Below are positions 37,064 to 49,461 of a stretch of 64,000 nt of DNA, piece after piece; within the stretch, counting starts at the first letter, position 1, and the number at the start of each line of letters is the position of its first letter. Position numbers and translations under genes: made by a program. Origin of the DNA: Leptodontidium sp. MPI-SDFR-AT-0119 (taxonomy: Eukaryota > Ascomycota > Leotiomycetes > Helotiales > Leptodontidiaceae). Location: positions 4,650,001 to 4,714,000 of the forward strand of contig JAHLEZ010000002.1 in NCBI GenBank assembly GCA_020726505.1. Direction: 5' to 3'. Under the pieces are notes generated by a model. It was given only the letters and a program-made list of their open reading frames with translations, had not been told where the DNA came from and made no database searches.

Positions 37064-38246
37064 CTATCTCCCAGGAACCTCCAACAACACACCCCCATCA
37101 ATAGCAATAATCTCGCCATTAACATACCTATTCTTCGCCAAAAAGAGAATCCCCTGCGCCATCTCCTCATCACTCCCCGCTCTCTGCGCAGGCACATGGC
37201 CCTTCTCCCTCATTTTCTCATCAGGAATCTCACTCTTCTGATCCCGATCACTCTTACCCGTCGTCATCTCGCTCGGGAAATACCCAGGCGCGATACTATT
37301 GACCCTAACACCAGCCTTCTTGAACTCGTAGGACATGAGTTTTGAGAGATGGACAGTCGCTCCTTTAGCGGCGTTGTAGCTGAAGTGTCCTTGTGCGTGA
37401 CGCATGATACCGGACATGGACGAGATGACTATCACGGATGCGGAGAGGTGGCCGTGTGATTCTCTACCGGCTTGGAGGAGTGGGAGGAGGGCTACTGTTG
37501 TGAACTGTAGAAGTCAACATCAACATCAACATCCGCGTCTTTCAACCCCTCCACCTTCTCAATACAAGATAAATCAGATACCTCAGAATAGAACAGGTCA
37601 AGACTTACATAAACCCCAGAAACATTAGTATTAAACGTCTCCTTCCACTCCTCAAAACTCTCCCCTTCAAAAAGAGCCTCTTTCAACTCCGTCGCCTTCT
37701 CACTCTCCGGCTCGGCTTTCGGTCCTGAAATACCAGCGTTGCAGACTAGGACATTGATGTATTTCTCTTTCTTCGATATCTCTTTCACGAGATTCTCGAG
37801 GTCTTCCTTTTTGGTTACGTCGCAGGGTCCTATACTTTAATATTTTCGCGCGGTGTTTAGCCAGTAGTTCTCCGTTCTTTTCTTCTCCTTCTTCTTGCTT
37901 ATTTTTGGGTGAGGGGTGGGATGAGATGGATAGGATAGAATTAACTTACGGGATAATCTGACCGCCCATTGAAGAAGGCTTGTGGGTCTTTGCTGCGTTC
38001 TCGAGGGTGTCCATTCGGCGGCCTGTGATGTAGACTTTTGCTCCGTTGGCGGCTAGTGCTTGTGTTGCCCTGTGAATGGAAATCAAGAGTGTCAACAGAG
38101 ACACATCCTTTAAGATTTTAAAAGGATAGAAACAATATAAAGTAATCTTACATCAAGCCAATACCAGTCCCGCCTCCTGTCACCACGCATACGTGACCTT
38201 TTACGGAGAAGAGAGCTTCTGCTCTGAGATCTTCGGTTTTGGCCAT
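37064..38246 (-). CDS. Short-chain dehydrogenase/reductase (classical SDR)
   Basis: Four exons (38246-38152, 38069-37950, 37834-37609, 37504-37064) give 293 residues. The cofactor motif TGGGTGIG is near residue 24, NAG at the end of beta-4, and the catalytic Ser (VISSMSGI) with YNAAK completes the tetrad. The C-terminus YVNGEIIAIDGG is typical of NAD(P)-dependent classical SDRs. An Arg-containing TGRRMDTLE after beta-2 suggests NADPH preference. The substrate is unknown. The second intron ends at an AAG acceptor (37835); this is the only one that keeps phase and yields IIPIGPCDVTKKEDL. It lies tail to tail with the preceding plus-strand gene, 186 bases apart. Confidence 0.85.
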
Positions 38247-38728
38247 TGTGAATTGGGGAGAGTCGGTAGTTCTACTAGCTCAGACTCGTCGTTTCTTAGA
38301 TATCTTGTTCAAGTATATCTAGAATAGGGATGAGGATACAGCTGTTCACTAGAAGGGTGTTTCTTCATGTTGTGGCAGGAAGGGGAGGAGAAAGATATTT
38401 GTAGACTTGTAGGTAGTTGTCAACAAGCGAGACGTTAAAAACACCAACGTCATAGGTATTTGGGCAACCTGGGGAAGCACTACTCATCCAGGCCACGGCT
38501 AAGATAGCCAACGGGATCCCCGCTCGCCGGGTACTAATCAGTAGATGGTCAATCTTATAGCCGTTTTTGTCCCTGGCTTGAACAGAAGCGGCGAAGGAAC
38601 AAGAAAGGGGAAAGGAGGCGAGGTCAACCACGTCATGCTCAAGATATTTGATTTAGCTCTACCGGTCTATCTTCTCCCAGCTATGCAGAGTTTCAATTGC
38701 TACTGTGGTAGCCGATTTAGTCCATGCT
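38247..38728. other. Intergenic: SDR promoter and CCZ1 3' flank
   Basis: Short open frames only. It holds the upstream region of the minus-strand SDR gene. Confidence 0.5.
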
Positions 38729-41408
38729 CTATCTTGTCAGATTCAACAATCCCTCGATATAACGCTTAGTGTCAACACCAATGCCCTGCGCAAGCCTGCC
38801 GGGACCATATGTCCAACTAGATTCAGATGCTGCTACTGATGAGCTACTCACGAATCTGCCAGTAGATCTGGCTGCTACATGATCGCTTGCTCTTCGTATC
38901 AGGAATATCTCCTTGTCTTTCGGTGTAGACTCGCTCTTCAAGGTCTCTAGGAAGGGATGAGCAGGGCCTGACAGCATGCTCGCTCCAAGGGTGCTTGGAT
39001 CACGAGATGTTGCTACTGCTCGACCGCCCAGATTGTTCGCACCTTCTGTACTTTCTTCTTCGATGGGAGTAGGAGGCTTCGTGTCTCTCGCGCCGAGTGG
39101 AGAACCGGTTGGCTGGGGTTCCGGAATTCTTGTCCACACAACCCACCACCCTCGGCTAGTCTTGCACGTACGTTCCAACGCCGAACTGTCCGTACTTGAT
39201 GCAACATATGTGTTTATGATCTGCATGTGAGTGTTCAATGCTTCAATTCGGGACCACGTCGGCGATCCACCTGGCTGTACGGTCTGTAAAGGGTCTGGTA
39301 TGTTTGGAATGGTTGAGTTGGTAGTCAAGAGCTTCGGATCCCAGACAAGATCATATATGGGTGTAGCTGATTCATCGGAAGTGCTCAGCTCCGGTTTGGA
39401 CGCTCTGTATGCTGTCGACAGCAGTAGCGGTTTGATTAGCGGACTGATCTGGTAATGTAAGGACCGATATAGACTCATCAATGCCAGTGCATCTGTCCTC
39501 AATTCAAACAGAAGGACAAAAATGAAGGGTCTGTTCACGTAGACCACCGTCCGAAGTTTCTTAGTCTTATTCCGGTCTTGACTCTCAAAGGACGCATTGG
39601 AAGTTCCAGTACGTTCCGAGCCCTCCATCTTGGACACCGAGCTTTTGCTGCTGCCGCCTAGATCAATACTGATGTCGGCCTCTTTCCGAGCATCTTCTTC
39701 GCGTTCCAATTCAACAGTCAGCGTTCTCAAGAGTAACCTCGGGTTGGCATCTTCCTTCGAACGATACTGTGATTCTTCCTGGTCGATGTCAGAAGTCTCA
39801 TCTCCATCATTTTCGATGTCCCCCAAAAGTCCAATAAGGTAATGTCCTTCTGAGGTTCTGGTTGCATATGGAGATGCCTCAAATGTCCCAGCAGTCTTCG
39901 GCGAATTGGCCTTGGCTTTGGCCTCTGGTGATCTTGTTGTGCTATCGTGTTCTGATTCCGCAGCCTGAGAATCAGGGTCTTCTACCGTGGCTGGCGTTGG
40001 GCCCAATGACCAATGTGTACCATAACCAAGTTTGAGATAATGAACAAACCTGTTGCCCTTTGTACTTGGATCACTTTCAGACCCTGTATGACTTGACGGT
40101 CCGCGTTTGATCGTAGGGCGACGTCTGGTAGATGACGGGCTACGCGGAACTTCCTCGCCCTCGTTCACTGGCATTGGAGGAACAGCAGTCATTGAATTCT
40201 GGCGAGGACTGGTTTCTCGAGGTCTTTTGTCGCGGATACTCAGTCCTTGAAGCTGTGGTGGCTTCTTCATGTCAGGAGATGACGTTCTTTCCTTAGGAGG
40301 TGACTTTCGTCGGAACTTCTTTGCTCTTCGGTTGGAGCTTGGATTGTCAATAACACCATAGGCGTATGGGCCCCATCTGTACAGGTCCTCCATCCAATGT
40401 GAAACATCACGCAATGATTTTCGCGATAGTGCGCCAGTCCCAAGGAATATTGCACCGTCTTCTGAACCTGGCTCATTTCCCGAGCCAAGCCAGGGCTCTA
40501 CGGGGTCCTGCTTTTTGGGGCTCTTTCGAAGCGCTGTATGTTCGGTGTCCGTGGTATCTTTCTCCCCAAATTTGGATACAATCACATCCACCAGCCCATC
40601 TATCCGGCCAACAAAACCTTCAAGAACTTCCCGTTCACCACTACCCCGTTCTTCCTCGCCAACTCCCATGCCAAGCTCTCCGCAAGCTGCAATCTTGATG
40701 CCAGCGTATAAATTAGTTGCTGGATTCCCATGCATAAGTACATTCCAAGTGGATAGAAATGTGTCCCAATAACGACCCAGTATGCCCATGAATTTAGATC
40801 TCCGTGTACGAACAAACAGCGCGCTCATGGAAGAAGCATGATGGAGAAGGAATGTTGAGTGTGCTCGTAGCAGATCACCGAGAAGCAGAATTGCGGGCTT
40901 AATCTCGCGGGAGGAGTATTCGATAGTCTGTTGTTGCTCAGAGTCCTTTCCTTTCCCAGTGGTGGCGGTCTTTGCTGTAACTGGCAGGGCTGTTAAATTG
41001 ATCGACTGCGAAGCATAGGATTAGCAAAGTCTGGATGTCAACAAGGGGGGTTCTCGGAGTTTCTCTGACTGCTAAGATCCACCATCCCGACTCCAGCTCA
41101 TGTAGAATAATGCGAGACTTTTCTGTTTCCACAGTGTCCACCGCTCTGCCATCTGAGAAACTTCTGCCAAACTCTACCATCCCCTGGGCAAGGCCAATCT
41201 GCCGTAACTGCTCATTGTTTTCTTCTCGTGCAGCATCGTCAAGGTCGCCTTTCTTCGCCTTGGGGTTCTTGGTTTTCCTCTCCTGCAAGCCGGGTGTCGA
41301 ATAATAGACAATTTGATCCTCGATAGTCTCATCTGTCGTACCTAGGGAGGGGTTGTAGATAGCTAGAAAGCCTAGCTGGGCTGGAATTGCCCTTGTTGGT
41401 GTAGACAT
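38729..41408 (-). CDS. CCZ1: Vacuolar fusion protein Ccz1
   Basis: Two exons (41408-41070 and 41005-38729) give 871 residues. The start IPAQLGFLAIYNPSLGTTDETIEDQIVYY is the first longin domain of Ccz1, followed by LESGWWILASINLTALPV across the intron. A second longin-like region includes HGNPATNLYAGIKIAACGELG, and a third region lies near RTVVYVNRPFIFVLLFELRTDALALMSLYRSLHYQI. Ccz1 pairs with Mon1 as the exchange factor for Rab7/Ypt7 and drives endosome and autophagosome fusion with the vacuole. Long Ser/Pro-rich linkers explain the size, as in other moulds. The donor of the single intron is GTCAGA, weaker than the usual GTRAGT. It was chosen over alternatives because it restores the family sequence and phase. 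Confidence 0.9.
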
Positions 41409-42017
41409 TGCATCTTCGAACCCTATGCCAGATTCAACTGCGATGGATAAGACGATAGAGGTTCGAACAAGCTCACCGATGCCTGTCTGCGAGACAGACC
41501 GGTGTCGTCGATGGCGCGTGGGGATAAGAATAGACTTTATGAAACTGAATATTTCGAGGTCCAGGTCTGCCCAACATTGACTTGGTGATGTCACGGACGC
41601 CAAGCAAGTCAAGCCATTCATCCCAGCCGAATTGTTGGACAGGGGTCAAAATCGAACCCGCCTCGTCCCCCTTTTGCTTTCTAGAGCTAAGGTAGGCAAG
41701 TAAACACTGTACACATAGCTTCATCACTTGTGGGATATCTTGCACTTCTCAATCATATTGGCGTAGGCAGCGTTTCCAAGTCCTGCAGAATTCAAGTTAC
41801 AGTTACAATTCTACACTCGTGTTTTCAGCCTCAATTATCGACTTCAAAGACGACCTGTTAGTCCACCTGATCCCCATCTATCAGCTGTACCTAGGTACGT
41901 ATACCAAGACAAGCCCAAATCCTAGAAGCTGACCTTATTCAAGAAACTTGTGTATGGTGTACGGAACGGCGACTCTTCACCATCTCCCCTAGGCTTTCCT
42001 GAGACTACACGCGGGCG
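41409..42017. promoter_or_regulatory. Head-to-head promoter region, CCZ1 / FMT1
   Basis: A 609-base gap lies between divergent starts. A minus open frame extends to 41745 upstream of CCZ1 but does not splice into it, so it is treated as leader or promoter sequence. Confidence 0.45.
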
Positions 42018-43548
42018 ATGGTGTCTTTGGTCTTCACAAAGCCTATTGCCAGGAGGCTCAACTTTTCTCGCTTCACTCCCAATGGATTCAAGCTTTACAG
42101 CACGAAAGTATCCAAACCTCTACGAATTCTGTTCTGTGGTTCAGACGAATTCAGCATCGCATCTCTTCAAGCCATCCATGCAGCACATCAGCGAAACCCA
42201 GACTTTATCAAATCTATCGATGTCTTCTGTCGACCAGGAAAACGTGCTGGGAGATCGCTAAAGAAAATCCGAGAAGGTAATGGTAATTTTCAGTCATATG
42301 AGTTAGCATTAATGTTTGTAGTTCCAATCAAGGCTGTTGCTCAGGAACTGGGTCTCACACTTCATGAGAGAGATACATTTACGGGATGGCCCGTAAGCAC
42401 TAGTAATACAATCATGTTTCATGCGCTGATAGTACCCAGTTGCCAAAACCAGAAAATGAGCCTATCAATCTCATTGTGGCTGTCTCATTTGGTCTCTTCG
42501 TGCCTGTGCGAATTCTAGAGGCTGCCGAATACGGTGGACTAAATGTTCACCCCTCTCTCTTACCAGAGTAGGTACATCTGTTAATGAGCCTTGCATCATA
42601 ATCTAACATCACATTAGCTATAGAGGGCCTGCGCCTTTACAACGTATGTTAATAAAGAAGTCCAAAGGATGCGGTATCACCCTCCAGACTCTCCACACGA
42701 AGTACTTTGACCACGGCAAGATACTTGCTCAGCAATGGTTCCCACTCGAACCAAACATTATGACCTACCAAAAACTATTTGATATAGTAACGCCTAAGGC
42801 AGCCAAATTGCTTGTTGACGGGTTACGATCCCGATTATTCGTGCCCCCGCTCGAAGAGGATGCAACATGGCAACACAAACTGCCTGAAAAGCTGAGCCAT
42901 GCCTCCAAAATCACCCCAGCTGACAAAAGAATATTCTGGCAGATGAAATCCGCTGCGACGGATATACCTGCGCGCCAGCGTGCACTCGGCCGTCTGTGGA
43001 CCAGCGTTCTCATCAACCCGGATACGCCGAAACGACTCGTATTCGAAGATAGCGAGACCGTGAACCGACCAACGGAACTCATAGATAGATCTCCCGAGAA
43101 GGGTAAAGCCAGGACCGATCTGTTACTTGGAATCGGCAGCTCTGTTCACTTCTTTGTCGAAGATCAAGAGCTTCGTCAGCCAGTATTTTATATTGAAGAT
43201 GGGCCCGCAGTCATCTTTCGTACGCCTTTCAAAGCGATTAGGGTTCAACGAATCACGATCGAGGGTCAAGGGACAAAGGATGCGAGTAAGGCGATGGCAA
43301 GCCTTCGACTAGAGGACGCATGGCGCGTGAGGCGACTCCCTAGAAAAGGACTCCCAAGAACAGGGCTCTCTGGAACTTGTATCTTTGAAGCTCTACCTAA
43401 GACTACAGATGTAGAAGGTAGTGGAAGCAAGGTTGCTTCAGCAGAGCCACCAGCTGCGAGATCACTTGTGGAGGGGAGTGGCGAACAGCTTTTGGAGGAA
43501 ATTCCAAGTCAGGAACAAAGCAAGGAAGAAAATGTGGAGACGAAATAA
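42018..43548 (+). CDS. FMT1: Mitochondrial methionyl-tRNA formyltransferase
   Basis: Four exons (42018-42276, 42322-42392, 42440-42567, 42618-43548) give 462 residues. The basic, Arg-rich N-terminus (TKPIARRLNFSRF) fits a mitochondrial import signal. The catalytic domain follows: LRILFCGSDEFSIASLQAI, then PINLIVAVSFGLFVPVRIL, NVHPSLLPDYRGPAPLQ and GITLQTL. The C-terminal domain binds tRNA. The enzyme formylates Met-tRNA with 10-formyl-THF for mitochondrial translation initiation. Introns are 45-50 nt. A Ser/Glu-rich tail follows the conserved domain. The gene diverges from CCZ1. Confidence 0.93.
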
Positions 43549-44186
43549 GCACTTGATACCCTGTAATTATACTCTTCTCGAAGTCAGTTGAGATGATATG
43601 TATTATAATCTTGAATCTTCTGATCAAACGCTCAGCCACCACCCGCCTCCCCTCCCTTGAAAATTCTCATCTCCAATCCTCGGGCTTCTAAAAAAATTAA
43701 AAAATTAAAAATTAAAAAAAAAGCCCAAAAACCCAAGCCCACCACAACCAGCTCAGAGCTAAGTACAAGTGGATTCCTAATTCATTCGCCAACTGGGCCC
43801 AACCATTTTTTCTGATATCGACATCTATTCAAAGTGTGGGAACGAGAGCGAGATTGATACAACCACAATCTCCCGTTCCCCAAATATACACAGGAAAGGT
43901 AAGTAGGTAGGTAGGCAGTTGAGAATAGAATAGAATGACAAGTTGGGGTGCATGCAAGATAACCATCACGAAGGACAAATACAAGCACAACCTCGAATAA
44001 AAGACTTGAAGTGAATAAAATGCTGCATTAACTAAGCTCGCTGATTTATGCTATGCAATGATCTCAATACTATGCAAAGTATCAAGGAATTCTTTCCCGC
44101 CACCGACCCTCTACCCATCCACCAACGCCAGAACACCCGAAAAAAAGCCCAATCAATCAATCTACCATGCTGATGCGAGTGCGAAT
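43549..44186. other. Convergent 3' region with A-rich tract
   Basis: It contains A-tracts with interspersed TT at about 43690-43722 and GTAG repeats near 43901-43917. It is trailer space for FMT1 and the aminotransferase. No gene was seen. Confidence 0.5.
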
Positions 44187-45727
44187 TTACAATTGCTCTT
44201 CCTCGACAACGACACCCCACTCGTGCTGCTCCTTTCCGTACATGATATTCACCAACCAGCTCTTGATAAGCGATGCGTACTCTCCCATCTCTCCGCGAGC
44301 CATTGGGATCTGGAGATCTTGCTCCTTATAGTTGATGATCGAGACGGCTGAGACGAAGAACTGCGTGGAATAGTCAGTAAAGTGATGAGCAGAATCACGT
44401 TTAAGAATGTGAAACTTACGGCAGTTCCAGCAGCAAAGGCCTCGATGATTCTTCCCTCCTTGACAGCTGCGATGACTTCCTCCATGGTGAAGTTGCGCTC
44501 TACGATCTCAATGGCGTCGAGGCCACTCTTTCCATCTGTGAGACGTTCCCGTGCGAGTTGGAGAATACTTCTTCTCGTGACACCGTCTAAGATGATCTTG
44601 TCATGCAGTGGGGCGGTGACCAATTCGATCTTTCCCTCTGGTGACTTCCATACCACGAAAAAGTTGCTTGCTCCGGCCTCGGTGACTTTGCCGTCCAACA
44701 ACCAGAGGACTTGATCGTATCCTCTCTCTCTAGCCTCGCCATTGGCTAACAAACTGGGGCCTATGTAATAATTAGTACTTGTCTTTCGTGAAATTCGGTG
44801 ATGGAGAGCATACCGTAGTTGGCTCCCAACTTGGCATAGCCGAAACCACCTGGCCAGGCTCTGACACCGTTTGTAGAAGCCAAAAGCTTCAATCCCGTCT
44901 TTTGATCCATAGGCGGCATGAAAGTAGAGATGACAAACAAAGTAGCCTCCTTTGGCGTAGCAACTCCCAAAGCACCAGCAGAGCCAATCATGGTCGGTCT
45001 CAAGTACAGGAAAGTCCCAGGTGTAGGGAGCCACTTTGGACCATCGACAGCAATCATAGCAATGATCAACTTCTCAAGCTCCTTAGGATCGAACGCTGGA
45101 AGGGAACATCTAACACTCGACATAACCATGCGTCGGCAATTGCAATCTGGGCGGAACAATCTCAACTTCCCATCGTAACCACGGTACATCTTCATGCCCT
45201 CAAAGCATTCAGTGGCGTAGTGAAGAACGGAGGCGGTCGGCGGCAGTGAGAAGTTTCCATAAGGCTTCAGCTCTGGGTCAGCCCAACCCTCTCCAGACTT
45301 CCAGACGGCAGTGATCATGTGGTCGGTACATTGAGAAGCAGTGGCGATGATTGGATCTCCTGGCGCTGGGACGGTCATTGGAGTAGAAGTCCTCGTGAAC
45401 TTCAACTTGGAAGCATCCAATGGACGCAGAGTGCTTTCGGTCTTTCCACTATTAGATTGTCAGTTTAGATTTTCATGCCTTAAATTCGAATGAGTCATGA
45501 ATTGCTTGATTCAAGCAACTACGCGTAGTCTCTGCCCAAGAAGAATTGAATCTCGGGACGAGACCGAGGTGGAAGTCGAGGACCAACATATTGAATGTTA
45601 AATCTTCCTGTAAGAATACTCACTTCTTAACCAATTCAGGAGCAGTCTCAGCGAGCTTGCGAGCAACAGCAGCACTATCAAGCTTGTCCGCTTGCTGGAC
45701 CGGCGGGGTGATTGCGGAAGGTGCCAT
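44187..45727 (-). CDS. Branched-chain amino acid aminotransferase
   Basis: Four exons (45727-45624, 45448-44814, 44760-44420, 44360-44187) give 417 residues. This fold-type IV PLP enzyme interconverts Leu, Ile and Val with their 2-oxo acids. Visible motifs: [48 protein letters not shown], the PLP lysine in [17 protein letters not shown], and [12 protein letters not shown] with the phosphate-binding DGVTRRSIL. The two-isoform system of yeast (Bat1 mitochondrial, Bat2 cytosolic) cannot be resolved here. The N-terminus ([18 protein letters not shown]) has no convincing import signal, which favours the cytosol. The third exon starts right after the PLP lysine motif. Confidence 0.95.
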
Positions 45728-46923
45728 TGAGGTCGAGTATTTGGTGGTTGTGGAAGTGTTAGAGATGTATGTGTCTTTGTCTCGAAAGAACGGATGACGG
45801 TGAAGAAGAAATGCGAAAGAAGAGAAAGCGGAACGTGGGAAGATACTTTTGTACCTACTTGTAGTTACTGGGGGTAGGCTTCACTGGGCGTCGAGAAATT
45901 CACCCATTAGCTAGCTAGCCAGGGAGGAGGCGAACCAGCGCTAGCTAGCAAAGTCATTCGTTCTTTTCTTCCCTGTAGCATAGCAAAACCAAACTGTCAA
46001 ACACCACTGCAGAACCAATTCAAGGATTTCCTTCCCTTCCCTTATCCTTTCCTTTCCCCCACATAAAGCCGAGATCCATATCCGCATAGGACATGACGGA
46101 TGACTTGCCGGGATACCTGCTTGCTTAAGCACCTCCCTAAAGCGAATGCAGTCACACGCTTCGTGCAACATCTCTACTACTTTACCTACCTAAGTACTGA
46201 TTGAACGCAGACGGCGTCACGGCGTGAGGGGAAGGGCGTACATGTCCAACGCCTCTTCTTGGATATTGTCTTAAGAAGCAATGTCACCGCTGTTTCAATT
46301 TCCGATATCGCAATTGGGGGGGACGTTTCAATGTCTGGTTGTTAGGAGGAGAGCCGCTCTGTGAACAATTCCTTTGGTCGTCGTCAAAACGGCTCCATGC
46401 GGCTTGCCTCGGGCTTTGGAGCGGAACTGAAAACAGGTAACTCCGAAGCTTCCATGACATGCACACTTCTTCCCTTAGGGCTGGCCAAGCCTACCATCAT
46501 CGGTCATTTATCATCGATCCCGCTTTGTTTCTGCAGTGGCTCCATTGTTCTTGCTCAGGGGCGTGGGAGAATTCTCGGTAGAGGTTTTCACTTGACTTGA
46601 GGCGGATCGATTTGCCAAGCTTTTCTCGGCTATCGGAAACATAACAGAACGAAATTTCAAAACATTGCTGGATTGATGTTGAGTCATCCTATGGAAAGGT
46701 TAGAAGGAATTATCATCGGTCGATCAAATGGCTGAGGATGCAATATGGAAATCGTATTTCAAAGTCGTAAGTTGGCTTTAGGAAATTGTAAACAACTCGA
46801 GCCAGGCTCAATCCTCCTCTGGATATACATTGAACAGCCTAGCCCCTCCACTTGACAATTTATAGAGAACAAACATAACAACAACTCAAACAGCACCATA
46901 AACTCCCCATTGACTGTACCAGG
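45728..46923. other. Intergenic region of 1.2 kb
   Basis: It holds the promoter of the aminotransferase gene and the 3' flank of the zinc-finger gene. No open frame with coding character was found on either strand. Confidence 0.5.
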
Positions 46924-47816
46924 TCAAGCAGAAACGATCCGAAGCACCCTTTTCAAAGCCAGTATATCCTCATCCACCCGAGACTGACAAATCTCTAGCT
47001 CTCTCTTCTCAACCTCCAATTCTCGCAACTTCACGTGCAAACTCGTTGACTCAACGCTGGAGCGTTTATGACTTTCTGGTAGAGCCTCACTACGCATCTC
47101 TTCCTCTCCCTCTCCCACTTCCTCATCCCCAACCATCTTCGACGACTCAGAAAACCCATCTTCTGCCAAAGTCTCCCTTAAACCACCTCGCCCAGCCAAA
47201 ACTGGGTGACAAGTCTTAACATGCAAATCCAAATTCCTCTTCCTGGCAAATCCTTTAACATGTTTTTTACATGACGAAATCGGACAACAGAATTTGACCG
47301 TGCCGTGTCTCTCTCGCTCGTGACGACGAAGCCCTGCTTTGTCTCCGAAATCAACGTCGATGCAGGCCGGGTTGTGGCAGGCGTATGGGCGGGTGTGCTT
47401 GTCCATATGTTTCCTAGATGTATATTAGGGTTGTCATCGTGGAGGGAGCTCGACTCTCACGTCAAGTCTGAACGGCGGGCGAATGTTTTGCCCTGATCGC
47501 AGCCGAGTCAGGTGCAATAGAAATTCGATGGTCCTGGGTTCGGCTTGCTGGGTGTGAGAGGCTGGTATGTTTCGTCTTGGTTGTTGATGGAACTAGAGCT
47601 TGAAGTCCTGTTCTGAGCTTAGCAGTATTAAATTCTCTAGGCCAGAGTACTCCATACGTTGCTGCAGTTGCTGAAGCTGGCACCGTTACATCGCTGATTG
47701 GGTCGTCTGGTTGGACAAATGATTAGCTGAGGCAGCTAACTAAACCAGAAGTTGCGTCTACCGTTTGATACACAATTCGTCGTGTACGAGTTGATGGCAA
47801 TTGCCGGGTCTGGCAT
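46924..47816 (-). CDS. C2H2 zinc-finger protein gene interrupted by an in-frame TGA
   Basis: Exons 47816-47762, 47706-47658, 47607-47461 and 47413-46924 join in phase to 246 codons with one internal TGA at 47510-47508 (codon 68). Finger 1 has C66, C71, H86 and H90 (GCDQGKTFARRSDLTKHMDKH after the stop). The TGA falls between its two cysteines. Finger 2 (YACHNPAC...LRRHERERHG) and a third Cys/His cluster (FCCPISSCKK...LDLHVKTCH) follow. A C-terminal coiled coil (LRELEVEKRELEICQSRVDEDI) ends it. Such proteins are DNA-binding regulators; no target is known. No alternative intron removes the TGA, since the exon has only one other GT. It may be a pseudogene allele, a base error, or a read-through stop. 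The true start could lie further upstream. Confidence 0.62.
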
Positions 47817-49461
47817 ACCTGGGCGACTATCTGTTAGCGAGACAACAACACTTTCTCCCCACTAGATGGATGCGTATGAGACGTAAGAAGCTATTAGAGG
47901 AGGGAATCCAGTACCTGGGGATGGACCCATGAGCTATTCTGCCCCACTGAACAAAGGTCAGGATGGAGAATGCAACATTGTCACCTCCATACTTGGTTAG
48001 TAAACAATTCTGGCCACATTGCAAAGACAGCTTGCGGCAGCAAGATGCACTATGCGAGGTTCTTTTTTACCTAGTGGCAACAGACAAGAGAAAAAAAGAG
48101 AGAGAAGAGTATTCCAGGCGTAGTAAAGTGCTGTGTTAAGAGTAGTGTTGTGCCTGGGCTGTCCCATTCGACAAAGGTTAGGTCGTGCCTCCAGGCTGGT
48201 AGATTGGCGTCAAAAACCTACTTAAAATGACTTTCGAATCCCGTAAAATCACAGTTTTCCCAGGCTTGATCCCAAATCATATCCATTGCAAAAAGAAGAG
48301 GTACCCTAGATCCCGTTAGTTAACCAAAATTCTCACGCATCAACGTGCCAGTCTGCGATGAGTCCTTACTTGTGTAGCTTCAGTATGCCTAACTCCCTTC
48401 GCTTTCTTACGAATAGGCAATTCGGCAGTCGATGAGACTCGTGGACTGACAAGGTCTAGGGGGAAAAGGTGGTGCTGGAGGGAAGGGATGAATTGAATGA
48501 GAATGCTGTGTCTATGGAGGCAGTTGCCAGCTTATGTATGTTGTGCAGAAGGGCCGCCAGCCACGACGCCCGCTTTCTGCCCAAGAGCTTTCTGGGCCAA
48601 AACTGGGCAGACAGGGCAAACAGACAAAACAGGCCTCATGGGCTACGTAATCATGAGGCAGAAAATCGAGCTCCTGCATTAAGTGGCTCGACATGCGAAG
48701 CTATGGATTTCGCCGAGACGATTGTTGTTTCCAGCACTGCACATGTGATCAGTGAAAACGACCTGCACGAACTCGAACTATAACCCGTTCTCTTTCTGGT
48801 TACTGTAGGTAGTGGAATCAGATAGGCTACCTACCTGTTAACACCTACTCCTACGGGGCAAGCCATTAAGGACATCTTGGCATCCTCTGCCTTTCCTTCG
48901 AAAGTTGATTGAATTGAAAGTGCTGTGTATTTCTGAGGACTCCACCTAGCTGGCCTTGACAGCCATTAGTAGGAATGGAGTAAAGGTACCTCCCTACCTG
49001 TGCCAAGGTGATAAATGAGTCGATCTGTACTGGGGATGGAAAAGGTACCGAAAGTCATCGAACATGCTTATGGCTTATAAACTGCATTCTGGTGCGACAG
49101 AATCCCAGCTAAGCGAAGGGATGGACGGGAAAGGAGATCATTGATAGTGCAAAGGTACTTGATCCCAAGTGGTTGTTTGGAATGGATTTGTAGTTGCATG
49201 ATTATAACAAGATATCGTAATCCTCGATCTAGGAAACCAAAAAAGTAATAGTACGATAGCAGTTCCAATCCAAAGCCGCAATTCATCATCTCGGACTCGG
49301 TAGTGTCAGCGAGGTAAACAATAAGAAACCAAAGATTCAAGATAGCAAAGTTCCAAGTCGTCTCCGACCGATCAGCACCAGCCGATTCTATACTCCCGCT
49401 CGGTCCCATCCCAACCAAACATCAAAAAATTCATAACATAACACATCGTGACAAGACCCCC
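47817..49461. other. Intergenic region of 1.6 kb
   Basis: Only short overlapping open frames, none with an accepted start, splice pattern or motif. It contains the upstream region of the zinc-finger gene and the 3' flank of the Aim34-like gene. Confidence 0.5.

Noticed and set aside
47462..47683. Apparent frameshift in the zinc-finger gene near 47610
   Set aside because: A 50-nt intron (47657-47608, GTATGG…CAG) joins the two frames in phase, so no indel is needed there.
48469..48783. 104-codon plus-strand open frame
   Set aside because: No motif, no homologous feel, surrounded by non-coding sequence; consistent with chance.
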